DNA of 64,000 bases from NCBI RefSeq assembly GCF_012926525.1, contig NZ_JABBNI010000018.1, positions 1 to 64,000 on the forward strand, in the 5' to 3' direction. The stretch comes from Clostridium muellerianum (GTDB lineage: Bacteria > Bacillota > Clostridia > Clostridiales > Clostridiaceae). A model generated the notes under the pieces. The model was not told the origin of the DNA, ran no database searches, and worked only from the letters and a program-made list of their open reading frames with translations. The position numbers and the translations under genes were made by a program. Shown here one piece after another: positions 8,247 through 16,954 of this stretch (within the stretch, counting starts at the first letter, position 1; each line of letters starts with the position of its first letter).

Positions 8247-10796
8247 ATGTTTGTATCAATAAGGGAAAAAATCTACTCAATTTTAAAGGGTAATAATAAA
8301 TATAAAAATGAATGTATTAAGATATGCTTATTATATTTATTTTTGGGACTTATTTGGATTTATTTTTCTGATAAAATTGTTCAGGAATATATTAGTAATA
8401 AGAAGTTGTTGTTAAATATGCATATATTTAAAGGCTCTTTACATGTTATTATAAGTTCATTTATTATTTATTTTTTGATAAATACTCTTCTAAAAAAAGT
8501 TGAATTAACAGAAAGTAAGCTTAATGAGAGTTATAAAGAATTATCGTTAGTTAATGAAGAGCTTGAAGCCCATGTACAGCAGTTGTCTGCATTTCAGCAA
8601 GAATTAACAGTTCAATATGATCAAATTATTCAAAATGAAAAGAAGTTAAGTAAAAGTGAAGAAAAGAATAAAGCTATTATTAAAGCTATGCCAGATCTAT
8701 TGTTTATTATAAGTAATGATGGCTATTTTATAGATTGCATAGCAAGTGATGAAAGTTTTTTATTAATGCCCAAGGAAGCTTTTAGAGGAAGAAGTATCTG
8801 GGAAGTTCTTCCTAAAGAAATATCAGAGATAGCCTATGAAAAAATGAAATCAGTAATTAAATATGGAGTATTGGAAAAATTTGAATACAAATTGAAAATT
8901 TCTGATAAAGAGGAGCATTTTGAACTTAGAATGGTAAAAAATAATGAAAAAGAAATATTGGCCATATCAAGAAATGTTACTGTTGAAAGGCAGAGCGAAT
9001 TAAAATTAAAAATAAGCGAAGAAAAATACAAAACTCTTGTAAATGAAATGCAGCAGGGATTAGCAATTTACGAAGGATATTTTGAAGAAGAAGATGTTGG
9101 AAATTATAGATTTTTAGAGGCAAATAAAAGTCATGAAAAAATAACTGGATTAAAAACTAAAGATATATTAGGAAAAACTATTTATGAAATTTTTCCTAAT
9201 ATTAAAAACAATGTAATAAAAAAATATAGGGATGTAATGAAAACAGGGGAGCCTGTATGTTATGAAAGCTATTTAAAAAACATAGATAGATATTATGAAT
9301 TAGTAGTGTATAGGCCTAAAAAGTTACAACTTGCAGTAATTGTTACAAATATTACTGAAAGAAAAAAAGCGGAAGAGGATATAAAGTTAAGTGAAGCAAC
9401 CTTTAGAAATTTATTTGAAAATTCATCGGATGCAATACTTATAATTTCAGATAATAAAGTAGTTGACTGCAATATAGCTATGGTTAAGGTATTAGGATAC
9501 GATTCAAAGTCATTTATAATATGTAGGAATCCATTTGAGTTTTATCCAGAAAAGCAGCCAGATGGAGAAAGTTCCAAAGAAAAAGTTTTTAGAATGCGTA
9601 AAAATACTATAGAAGATGGAAAATGCAAATTTGAATGGTGGTATAAAAGAGTTGATGGAACTTCACTACCAGTGGAAGTTATGTTAACAACTATTTTTCT
9701 TAATGGAAAAAAGGTTTTTCATTCTTTATGGAGAGACATTGGAGATAGGAAAGCCATGGAGCTTAAATTGGAATATTTAAGTTATCATGATCAATTAACA
9801 GGTTTATACAACAGGAGATTTTTCGAACAGGAGTTAAGGAGGCTGGATAAAGAAGAAAGTTTACCATTAACTATTGTTATGGCAGATGTTAACGGATTAA
9901 AGCTTGTAAATGATTCTTTGGGACATGCTGTAGGTGATGAACTCCTTAGAAAGGTGGCTGAAGTAATAATTAAGGGATGTAGGAAAAATGATATTATTGC
10001 TAGACTTGGAGGAGATGAATTTGTAATTATACTTCCTAATACAGATAGTTATGAAACGGAGCAAATTCTTGAACAAATTAAATCTATAGCTTTAAAAGAA
10101 AAGATAGGTGCCGTTAGTATATCTATTTCCTTTGGATATGAAACTAAGAAGAGTATGAATATAAGAATAGCAGAGGTTTTAAAGAAATCCGAAGATTATA
10201 TGTATAAGAAAAAGCTTTTCGAAAGTCCAAGTATGAGAGGAAAAACTATAAGCGCTATAATTAGTACACTGCATGAAAAAAATAAAAGAGAGGAGCAGCA
10301 TTCCCATAGAGTTTCTATTTTGTGTCAGGAAATGGGTAAAGTTCTCGGCTTACCAGAAGATGAAGTTAAGGAACTTAAAACAGTTGGGCTGCTCCATGAT
10401 ATAGGGAAAATAGCGATAGAAGAAAATATATTGAACAAGCCAGGGAGATTAACAGTTGAAGAACGGCAGCAAATAGAGAGACATCCAGAGATAGGTTACA
10501 GAATACTTAGCACAGTAAGTGATATGAAAGAAATGGCGGGATATGTGTTAGCACATCATGAAAGATGGGATGGAAAGGGATATCCAAAAGGTTTAGAGAA
10601 AGAAGAAATACCATTTCATTCAAGAATTATAAGTATAGTAGATTCCTATGATGCAATGGTAAGTGAAAGAAGTTATCGAAATGCTCTTCCAGAAGAAGTT
10701 GCTATAAAAGAATTAGAAACAAATGCTGGAATTCAATTTGATCCAAAACTTATAAGCATATTTATAAAGGAAGTATTGAATAAATCATGCAATTAA
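8247..10796 (+). CDS. Membrane PAS-GGDEF-HD-GYP c-di-GMP protein
   Basis: This 849-aa signalling protein could both make and degrade cyclic di-GMP. Two membrane helices lie at about 25-45 and 62-85, followed by a coiled coil (about 88-135), three PAS-like modules (about 140-500), a GGDEF diguanylate cyclase domain and an HD-GYP phosphodiesterase domain. The active-site GGDEF is intact (588-592) with an RxxD inhibitory I-site five residues upstream (RKND, 579-582). The HD pair (717-718) and GYP (778-780, in WDGKGYPKG) are also intact, so neither domain looks degenerate. The ATG has GGAGG at the right distance. It stands alone between terminators. Signal and net activity are unknown. Confidence 0.92.
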   Translation: MFVSIREKIYSILKGNNKYKNECIKICLLYLFLGLIWIYFSDKIVQEYISNKKLLLNMHIFKGSLHVIISSFIIYFLINTLLKKVELTESKLNESYKELSLVNEELEAHVQQLSAFQQELTVQYDQIIQNEKKLSKSEEKNKAIIKAMPDLLFIISNDGYFIDCIASDESFLLMPKEAFRGRSIWEVLPKEISEIAYEKMKSVIKYGVLEKFEYKLKISDKEEHFELRMVKNNEKEILAISRNVTVERQSELKLKISEEKYKTLVNEMQQGLAIYEGYFEEEDVGNYRFLEANKSHEKITGLKTKDILGKTIYEIFPNIKNNVIKKYRDVMKTGEPVCYESYLKNIDRYYELVVYRPKKLQLAVIVTNITERKKAEEDIKLSEATFRNLFENSSDAILIISDNKVVDCNIAMVKVLGYDSKSFIICRNPFEFYPEKQPDGESSKEKVFRMRKNTIEDGKCKFEWWYKRVDGTSLPVEVMLTTIFLNGKKVFHSLWRDIGDRKAMELKLEYLSYHDQLTGLYNRRFFEQELRRLDKEESLPLTIVMADVNGLKLVNDSLGHAVGDELLRKVAEVIIKGCRKNDIIARLGGDEFVIILPNTDSYETEQILEQIKSIALKEKIGAVSISISFGYETKKSMNIRIAEVLKKSEDYMYKKKLFESPSMRGKTISAIISTLHEKNKREEQHSHRVSILCQEMGKVLGLPEDEVKELKTVGLLHDIGKIAIEENILNKPGRLTVEERQQIERHPEIGYRILSTVSDMKEMAGYVLAHHERWDGKGYPKGLEKEEIPFHSRIISIVDSYDAMVSERSYRNALPEEVAIKELETNAGIQFDPKLISIFIKEVLNKSCN

Positions 10797-10803
10797 AATT
10801 AGG

Positions 10804-10835
10804 AAAAGGCCTCTGCAAAATGCAGGGCCTTTTCT
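10804..10835 (+). terminator. Terminator of the GGDEF/HD-GYP gene
   Basis: AAAAGGCC and CTGCA pair with TGCAG and GGCCTTTT (one bulged T), followed by T-rich sequence. Confidence 0.8.
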
Positions 10836-10995
10836 ATTTTAATAATTTGAAAGCAAAATTTATGTAAAAGTGATACAATTATTCATATGATGTAAAATAT
10901 TGAGAATAATTAAGGAATAAAACTTATTTGAGCTTTAATTAAGTAATCTTTAAGAAATGAAAAATTTATTAAATATTATATAAGGTGGGATATCA

Positions 10996-11682
10996 TTGGA
11001 TTTAAAAATAATTGTAATTGAAGATGAATTTTCAATAAATGATATATTGACTTTTGCATTAAAAGGAGAAGGATATAAAGTTAAAAGTGCTTTTTCATCA
11101 AAGGAAGCGAGAGGATTTCTTCAGAATTTTAAACCTAATTTAGTACTACTTGATATAAATTTACCAGATGAAAGTGGATTTGAGCTCTGTAAATTTATTA
11201 ATGCTAATTATAAAATACCAATTATTATGCTTACTGCTAGAAATGATATTACAGATAAAGTGCTTGGTTTGGAACTTGGAGCGGATGACTATATAACAAA
11301 GCCGTTTAATATAAAAGAAGTGTTAGTAAGGGTAAAGATAGCCTTAAGAAGGGTTGATAAATATAAAAATTTTAATGATGATGGTGAATTTATAAATTTA
11401 AATGACAATGTAAAAATTAAATTAGAAAATAGATTGGTAGTTAAAGATGGAAAAGAAATTAAGTTAAAACCTAAAGAATATGATTTGTTAGCATTTCTTA
11501 TTAAAAATAAAAATAGAGTTTTTACAAGAGAGGAAATTTTAGATAAAGTTTGGGGTATAGATTATTGTGGTGAAATTAGAACTGTAGATATTCATGTTAG
11601 AAGGCTAAGAGCAAAGTTAAATTTAGACAATGGACAATCCTTCATTGAAACAGTTTTTGGTGTGGGATATGTAATGAGGTAG
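10996..11682 (+). CDS. OmpR/PhoB-family response regulator
   Basis: This 228-aa two-component regulator has an N-terminal receiver (about 1-115) with acidic EDE, phospho-acceptor Asp in LVLLDINLPDESG, Thr in MLTAR and Lys in YITKPF, all intact. A C-terminal winged helix (about 130-226) follows, with PKEYDLLAFLIKNKNRVFTREEILDKVWG and TVDIHVRRLRAKL. The start is TTG at 10996, with AAGGTGG upstream. The sensor kinase begins 4 nt after the stop and a lipoprotein gene follows, so the three form an operon. The regulon is not evident. Confidence 0.9.
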   Translation: MDLKIIVIEDEFSINDILTFALKGEGYKVKSAFSSKEARGFLQNFKPNLVLLDINLPDESGFELCKFINANYKIPIIMLTARNDITDKVLGLELGADDYITKPFNIKEVLVRVKIALRRVDKYKNFNDDGEFINLNDNVKIKLENRLVVKDGKEIKLKPKEYDLLAFLIKNKNRVFTREEILDKVWGIDYCGEIRTVDIHVRRLRAKLNLDNGQSFIETVFGVGYVMR

Positions 11683-11686
11683 TAAC

Positions 11687-13150
11687 GTGAAAAATAGTGT
11701 AAAATTTAAGTTTATGTTAGGGTTATCAATTATTTTTATAGCTGCAGCTGTTGCTTTAAATATATTAATTAGACAAGTGTTTGAAAGTAATTTAGAAAAT
11801 TCTATAAAAATTTCTATGAAGGATACAATGAAAAGTTCAAGAGAATACATTAGATATAATATATTACCAAAAGATTTGCATATGGATGAAGAAGTTTTTT
11901 GTAAAAAACTGTGGAATATAATTAATAATTCTGTACTTACATATAATTATGAAATGCAAATAAGAACATCTTCAGGAAAAATTCAGGGGAATAGTATAAG
12001 CTTAGGTTACATTGAATTAGCGGATAAAGGCACCAAATCTGCGCTTGAAGGAAATGCTGTGATAAACTTAGAATACAGTGAAAACAATGTTCAAGCAGTA
12101 TTATCTTATCCATTATATTATGGTGATAAATGTTTAGCAATATTAAATATAAGTAAAAGTTTTGGTGATTCTTATGTTGAAAATAAAAGAATAATAAACA
12201 TAATTACTTTAATAGAGGTAGTTATTTTTACACTTATTTTTGTAGCTTCTTATTTATTTACATCAAGAATAGTAAAACCTATTATAACATTAACAAAACA
12301 AGTAAAGAAAATTGAAGAAGGAGATTATGAAATAAATTTGAACTCTAAAAATAATGATGAAATAGGTATTTTATTAAAAGAATTTATGAATATGAAAGAG
12401 AAAATAAAAAATCAAATTCAAACAATTAGCATGGAAAAGGACAAGGTTTTAAAGCTGGAAAAGAGTAGAAGCGAGTTTTTTAATAATGTAACGCATGAAT
12501 TAAAAACTCCATTAACAGCTATTTCTGGTTATGCTCAAATGCTTTCAGATAAAAATGTAGAAGATGAAGAATTTAAAGATAGGGCAGTGCAAAGAATTTA
12601 TTTGGAAAGTGAAAGACTTCATAAACTTGTAATTGATTTGATAAATGCTTCAAAGGGAATAAGTTTTTTAAAAGAGGATAAGAAAAGTATTGAAATGAAA
12701 AGCCTTTTAGATGATATGTGCGCGGATATGGAAAGTAAAGCTTGCAAGTATTCAATGCATATATTAAAAAATATAGAAGAAGGCTTTATATTCGGCCAGG
12801 AAAATAAGATAAGACAGCTTATAATAAATTTGCTAGATAATGCAATTAAATATTCTTTTTCAGGAGAAAACATTAATGTTAATGCTTTTAATGACAGTAA
12901 GCATTATAAAATAGAAATTTCAAATAAAGGAAATCCAATATCTGATGAAGTTTATAGATCTATTTTTGATCCTTTTGTAAAGGGGAATAATTCAATTGAA
13001 TCTGGAAGCAGCGGTCTTGGGTTGTATATATGCAGTGAAACAATTAGAGAACATAATGGAGAAATACATATAGAAAATGGTAGTGTAATAAAAGTAATAA
13101 TAAAAATTCCTTCTTTTTTACCTAATGGAAACAATTTGGAAACAACTTAA
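11687..13150 (+). CDS. Sensor histidine kinase (HAMP-HisKA-HATPase)
   Basis: This membrane kinase of 487 aa pairs with the regulator 4 nt upstream. One membrane helix at about 8-28, an extracytoplasmic sensor of ~135 residues, a second helix at about 170-190, HAMP, then HisKA with the phospho-accepting His in FFNNVTHELKTPLTAISGY, and a HATPase domain with N-box NLLDNAIKYS, G1 region IFDPFVKG and G2 SGSSGLGLYI. All catalytic boxes are complete. The start is GTG at 11687, using the GAGG in the end of the previous gene. The downstream lipoprotein may be its accessory sensor or its target. Confidence 0.9.
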   Translation: MKNSVKFKFMLGLSIIFIAAAVALNILIRQVFESNLENSIKISMKDTMKSSREYIRYNILPKDLHMDEEVFCKKLWNIINNSVLTYNYEMQIRTSSGKIQGNSISLGYIELADKGTKSALEGNAVINLEYSENNVQAVLSYPLYYGDKCLAILNISKSFGDSYVENKRIINIITLIEVVIFTLIFVASYLFTSRIVKPIITLTKQVKKIEEGDYEINLNSKNNDEIGILLKEFMNMKEKIKNQIQTISMEKDKVLKLEKSRSEFFNNVTHELKTPLTAISGYAQMLSDKNVEDEEFKDRAVQRIYLESERLHKLVIDLINASKGISFLKEDKKSIEMKSLLDDMCADMESKACKYSMHILKNIEEGFIFGQENKIRQLIINLLDNAIKYSFSGENINVNAFNDSKHYKIEISNKGNPISDEVYRSIFDPFVKGNNSIESGSSGLGLYICSETIREHNGEIHIENGSVIKVIIKIPSFLPNGNNLETT

Positions 13151-13238
13151 ATAAGTTTAGAAAACATTAGATGATACTATTTAAGTAAATAAAAGGATAT
13201 AAAATAATTAATGTCCAATTGGAAATGGAGGAATAAAT

Positions 13239-14546
13239 ATGTTAAGAAAGAGTGTGAAACAAATAGCACTACTTTTAACTTTAGTAGTTTCAATACCGTT
13301 AACCTTTAGTGCTTGTGAGCAGAAACAAAAGGAAATTAAACTTACCAGTAATGTTAAACAGGAAATGAAAGAAGAAGATAAAAATGCTTCTAAATTAGTA
13401 AAGGTAAAAGATTTAGATTTAGGTGACATGATGTATACACCAGTATGCTGGAAAGATGATGAAAATATTATAGTTACGGAGGGAAGTGATAAAAATAAAA
13501 ATTTAATGGATTTTAAAAGTGTTCATATAGATGATATAAATGTTTATAACGTTAATATAAAAACATCTAAGATTTCAAAAGTTAATACCATAAAAGATGC
13601 GGTATGTGGGGAAATAGGACAGAAGGATATGTATGGAAATTTCCTTTATATAAAGGATAATAAAGTTTGTATGTATAATACAATAGAAAATACTCAGAAA
13701 TCAATATATGATTTATCAGAAATAATAAAAGAGCAGAAACAAAAGTTAAAAATTCAAGATAATAAAGAACTATTAAAAAGAATACACTGTGGATTTGTAC
13801 TTGGAAGTGATAAATGCATATATGTAATGGCACTTACAAGTGATGGTACCTGCAGTATGAGAGTAATTAATACAGACACAGGAGGTGTAATTAAAGGTTC
13901 TTTCACTGCAGGATATTTTCCTAATTTAGATAATATACGAGGATTGTATTCCTGGGCATATAACAAAAATAAGGATAGTTTTTATGTGAGCTCAATATTT
14001 TATAATGTTATATATGAATGTAAACTAGGAGAGAAAAGCGATATTAAGAAAAATAAGGTTGCTGGAGGAGAAATATTTGATATATCAAAAGATGGAAATA
14101 CTCTTTATTTAAATAGCATTATTAAAAAAAATAAAAAAAGTATTATAAAATACGATATGGAAAAGAATAAGGCTATAGAATTAATAAATGATGCTGTAGA
14201 AGATAAGGGGAAAAATCAACAAAGCGTATTTGAAAATATTAGTATTAACTATGATAAAAGTATTATAAGTTATAGTGTTCAAAGTTTTATGATTGAATCA
14301 GATAATAAGAATTCCTATAAAATTCAAGCCACTTCTTTTATAGGAGATTTTGATGGTAAAGAAATAAAAAATTCTAGAAGGCTTCCTCTAGAACAATTGG
14401 ATAAGAATGGTAATGGAAATGCTATTATTCTTAATAAAAGGGGAGATAGTTTTATTTATTTAGTTACGTATTTTGATTATAATGCTAAAGATGATGTTAC
14501 TAAATTATATAAAACAAAAAGCTATGTATATCAAATTAAAAAGTAG
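13239..14546 (+). CDS. Lipoprotein of unknown function linked to a two-component system
   Basis: This 435-aa protein has a lipoprotein signal: a basic start, hydrophobic core and lipobox LTFSAC (Cys about residue 26), so it should be anchored outside the membrane. The mature part is lysine-rich and repeatedly shows short beta-strand patterns (for example DISKDGNTLYLNSI, GSDKCIYVMALTSDG, NKNKDSFYVSSI) suggestive of a beta-propeller, but I recognise no named family. The ATG follows ATGGAGGA. It lies 88 nt after the kinase with no terminator between, so it is the third gene of that operon. By analogy with other such operons it may sense envelope state for the kinase; this is inference. Confidence 0.72.
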   Translation: MLRKSVKQIALLLTLVVSIPLTFSACEQKQKEIKLTSNVKQEMKEEDKNASKLVKVKDLDLGDMMYTPVCWKDDENIIVTEGSDKNKNLMDFKSVHIDDINVYNVNIKTSKISKVNTIKDAVCGEIGQKDMYGNFLYIKDNKVCMYNTIENTQKSIYDLSEIIKEQKQKLKIQDNKELLKRIHCGFVLGSDKCIYVMALTSDGTCSMRVINTDTGGVIKGSFTAGYFPNLDNIRGLYSWAYNKNKDSFYVSSIFYNVIYECKLGEKSDIKKNKVAGGEIFDISKDGNTLYLNSIIKKNKKSIIKYDMEKNKAIELINDAVEDKGKNQQSVFENISINYDKSIISYSVQSFMIESDNKNSYKIQATSFIGDFDGKEIKNSRRLPLEQLDKNGNGNAIILNKRGDSFIYLVTYFDYNAKDDVTKLYKTKSYVYQIKK

Positions 14547-14551
14547 AGTTT

Positions 14552-14610
14552 AAAAATAAATACAGCTAGGTTTGAATAAAACATATTCAAATCTAGCTGT
14601 ATTTATTTTT
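14552..14610 (+). terminator. Long terminator of the two-component operon
   Basis: An almost perfect inverted repeat of about 26 bp (AAATACAGCTAG... with ...CTAGCTGTATTT) ends in a T-rich run. It terminates the regulator-kinase-lipoprotein operon. Confidence 0.85.
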
Positions 14611-14949
14611 AAATTTAAGTACTAATTGCTTCATTAATTAAGTTTTATTAAAGTTCATGAACTTTGAGAATATTTTTCATAAAATTACATATTAAGTTTA
14701 TTTTGTGCTAAAAAGTATAAAATAAATAGAAAAATATAATAAAATTTAAATAAATCGCAGAAAATATGTGTTATAATAATTTTATATTTTAGTATAAATT
14801 TGGATTTATAAACGACTTTTGTAAACATATGTAATGATATGTTTTGAATTACATAAAAACCATAAAAAGGATGTTGATTTGAAGTGAAAATTTATGCGAA
14901 ATAAATTAACTTCTAAATTGAACATTGTAAATAAGGGAGTGATTAATTT
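14611..14949. other. Intergenic region, no gene seen
   Basis: About 340 nt of AT-rich spacer before the FIST gene. No ORF of substance and no clear hairpin. It presumably holds the promoter of the FIST gene, but I cannot pick one with confidence. Confidence 0.5.
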
Positions 14950-16296
14950 TTGGCTGGCAAAATTAAAAAAATCATTGATGAAATTATTAAACAAAGGTCT
15001 AAAGGAAATCCAGCTATTAAAGAAATGACTAAAGCCAAGTTTATTTTAAAAGGGATAAATCCAGATAAATTTGATAGTGATTCTGAGGATGATCCAGTTA
15101 TTATAGAAAAACTTTTGAAAATTGATGAACAATTAAATGCAAAAAAACTAAAGTTTAGTGAAGTGAACATAAAGTCTGTTTTTTCAGAGAAAACTTCAGA
15201 AAAAGAGGTTGTAGAAGATATTAAGAATCAGTTAGAGGCATTTGATGCTAAGCTTATTATATATTTTGCTTCTTCTATTTTTGATCAGTACAATTTAAGC
15301 AGTTTGATGAAAGAAGTTTTTAAAGACTGTGTAGTGGTTGGGTGTTCTACTTCTGGAGAAATAGTTAGTGGGAAATTATTAAAAAATTCTGTTGTAGTAA
15401 TGGCTTTTAATTCAAATATTATTTCTGATGTTAAAGTTGAAGTAATTGAAAACATGAAAGAAAAGTTAAATGTTGAAGCAGCTTTTATTTCTTTTGATAA
15501 TTATTTTAACGAAAGTTCATATACAATGGATACAAAAAGATTTGTTGGTATAATTTTAATAGATGGTATAAGTAAAAAAGAAGAAAAGATTATGGACTTA
15601 ATTGGAAATAGGACTAACATATTCTTTGTTGGAGGATCTGCAGGGGATGATTGTAGATTTGTGAAAACTCATGTTTGTGCAAATGGAAAAGCATATAGTG
15701 ACTCAGCAGTGCTTCTAATGATAAAAATGAATGATAACGCTGAATTTAGTATTATTAAAACACAAAGCTTTAAGTGTTTAAATACTACGTTAATTGCAAA
15801 TAAAGTAAATGAAGAAGATAGAGAAGTTATGGAATTTAATAATAAACCTGCAATCTTAGCGTATAAGGAGGCTGTAGGAGCAGATTCAATTGAAGATGCA
15901 AAAAAATATTTTATCACCAATCCTGTTGGATTATTAGTAAATAAAAATGAGATATTTGTAAGAAGTCCTCAGTATGTAAAAGGGACAAGTATGTTATTTT
16001 ACTGTAATATATTAAAAGATATGGAGGTTAGATTACTTCAATCTACAAATATTATTGAAAATACTAAAAAAGCGATAGAAGATAAAATTAATGAATTTGG
16101 AAAAATTGATGGAATTATAAATTTTAATTGTATAGAACGTACACTTGAATTGGAAAGAAAAAATCTTGAAAAGCAGTATGGTGAATTGTTCAAGGATATT
16201 CCTACTATTGGATTTTCTTGTTATGGGGAACAATTTATAGGACATATAAATCAAACAGCTACTATGCTGGTTTTTAAATCGAAAACCAATATATAG
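14950..16296 (+). CDS. FIST-domain sensory protein
   Basis: This 448-aa soluble protein has an N-terminal helical extension (about 1-70), a FIST_N domain (about 75-285; KLIIYFASSIFDQYNL, VVGCSTSGEIVSGKL, NIFFVGGSAGDD) and a FIST_C domain (about 290-445; GIINFNCIERTLELE, IGFSCYGEQFIGHINQTATMLVF). FIST domains are proposed small-ligand sensors found with signal-transduction proteins. The start is TTG at 14950, with AAGGGAG upstream. It is followed by a degenerate receiver and a PAS kinase on the same strand, suggesting a cytoplasmic sensing module. The ligand is unknown. Confidence 0.85.
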   Translation: MAGKIKKIIDEIIKQRSKGNPAIKEMTKAKFILKGINPDKFDSDSEDDPVIIEKLLKIDEQLNAKKLKFSEVNIKSVFSEKTSEKEVVEDIKNQLEAFDAKLIIYFASSIFDQYNLSSLMKEVFKDCVVVGCSTSGEIVSGKLLKNSVVVMAFNSNIISDVKVEVIENMKEKLNVEAAFISFDNYFNESSYTMDTKRFVGIILIDGISKKEEKIMDLIGNRTNIFFVGGSAGDDCRFVKTHVCANGKAYSDSAVLLMIKMNDNAEFSIIKTQSFKCLNTTLIANKVNEEDREVMEFNNKPAILAYKEAVGADSIEDAKKYFITNPVGLLVNKNEIFVRSPQYVKGTSMLFYCNILKDMEVRLLQSTNIIENTKKAIEDKINEFGKIDGIINFNCIERTLELERKNLEKQYGELFKDIPTIGFSCYGEQFIGHINQTATMLVFKSKTNI

Positions 16297-16435
16297 TTAT
16301 TAAAATTTTAAAAGTTATAGTTAAGTAAAAATATTAGCATAATTAAGCGATTAATCTTGTCATAAGTTGAATTTTATTATAATTCAAGGTATGAACGAAT
16401 TTTGACTAAAATATTCTGAAATGGGGCAGTAAATC

Positions 16436-16954
16436 ATGAATAATGTACAAGTTCCTTTAAATAATGCTAGTGTACTTATTGTTGATGATTCATATTATAA
16501 CATTAAAACATTAACCATGATACTTAAGCATGAGGAATGCAATGTTAGAAGTGCTTTAAGTTATGAATTAGGATTAAAATCTGCTGTGGAAAATCCGCCA
16601 GATATAATTTTGATTAGAGCGAATATGTCTAACGAAGATGGATATAAAGTTTGTGAAGCTTTAAAAACTTACAGTAGTATTAAGAAAATTCCCATTATTT
16701 TTACTAGTGAAAATAATGAAATAATTGATAGAGATAAAGTATTTAGTGCTGGAGCTGATGATTATATAATTATGCCGTTTAGTTATAAAGAAGTTTTAGC
16801 TAGAGTTAAAACTCATTTAAAACTTTATTTTATGAGTATGGAAATGGAGAAATACAATAAAGGATCTTATGATGAAGTTAGGGAATTTAATGAAAGTTTA
16901 GTAAGAGATAATAACAATTTAAAAATGCAGGTTAAGAAAAAAACCAGCAGTTGA
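16436..16954 (+). CDS. Degenerate receiver-domain protein (pseudo-receiver)
   Basis: The 172 aa hold a CheY-like receiver (about 10-130) followed by a coiled coil that runs to the stop. The acidic pair D17-D18 is kept, but the phospho-acceptor Asp is replaced by Arg61 (IILIRANMSNEDG where relatives have LLDIxMPxxDG), and the conserved Lys is Met113 (DDYIIMPF instead of DYITKPF). Phosphotransfer is therefore not expected. There is no output domain. The stop overlaps the kinase TTG (TTGA). In the -1 frame the coiled coil continues smoothly into the kinase, so the two were probably one protein: adding one A to the A7 run at 16937-16943 restores a joined reading frame. Confidence 0.83.
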   Translation: MNNVQVPLNNASVLIVDDSYYNIKTLTMILKHEECNVRSALSYELGLKSAVENPPDIILIRANMSNEDGYKVCEALKTYSSIKKIPIIFTSENNEIIDRDKVFSAGADDYIIMPFSYKEVLARVKTHLKLYFMSMEMEKYNKGSYDEVREFNESLVRDNNNLKMQVKKKTSS

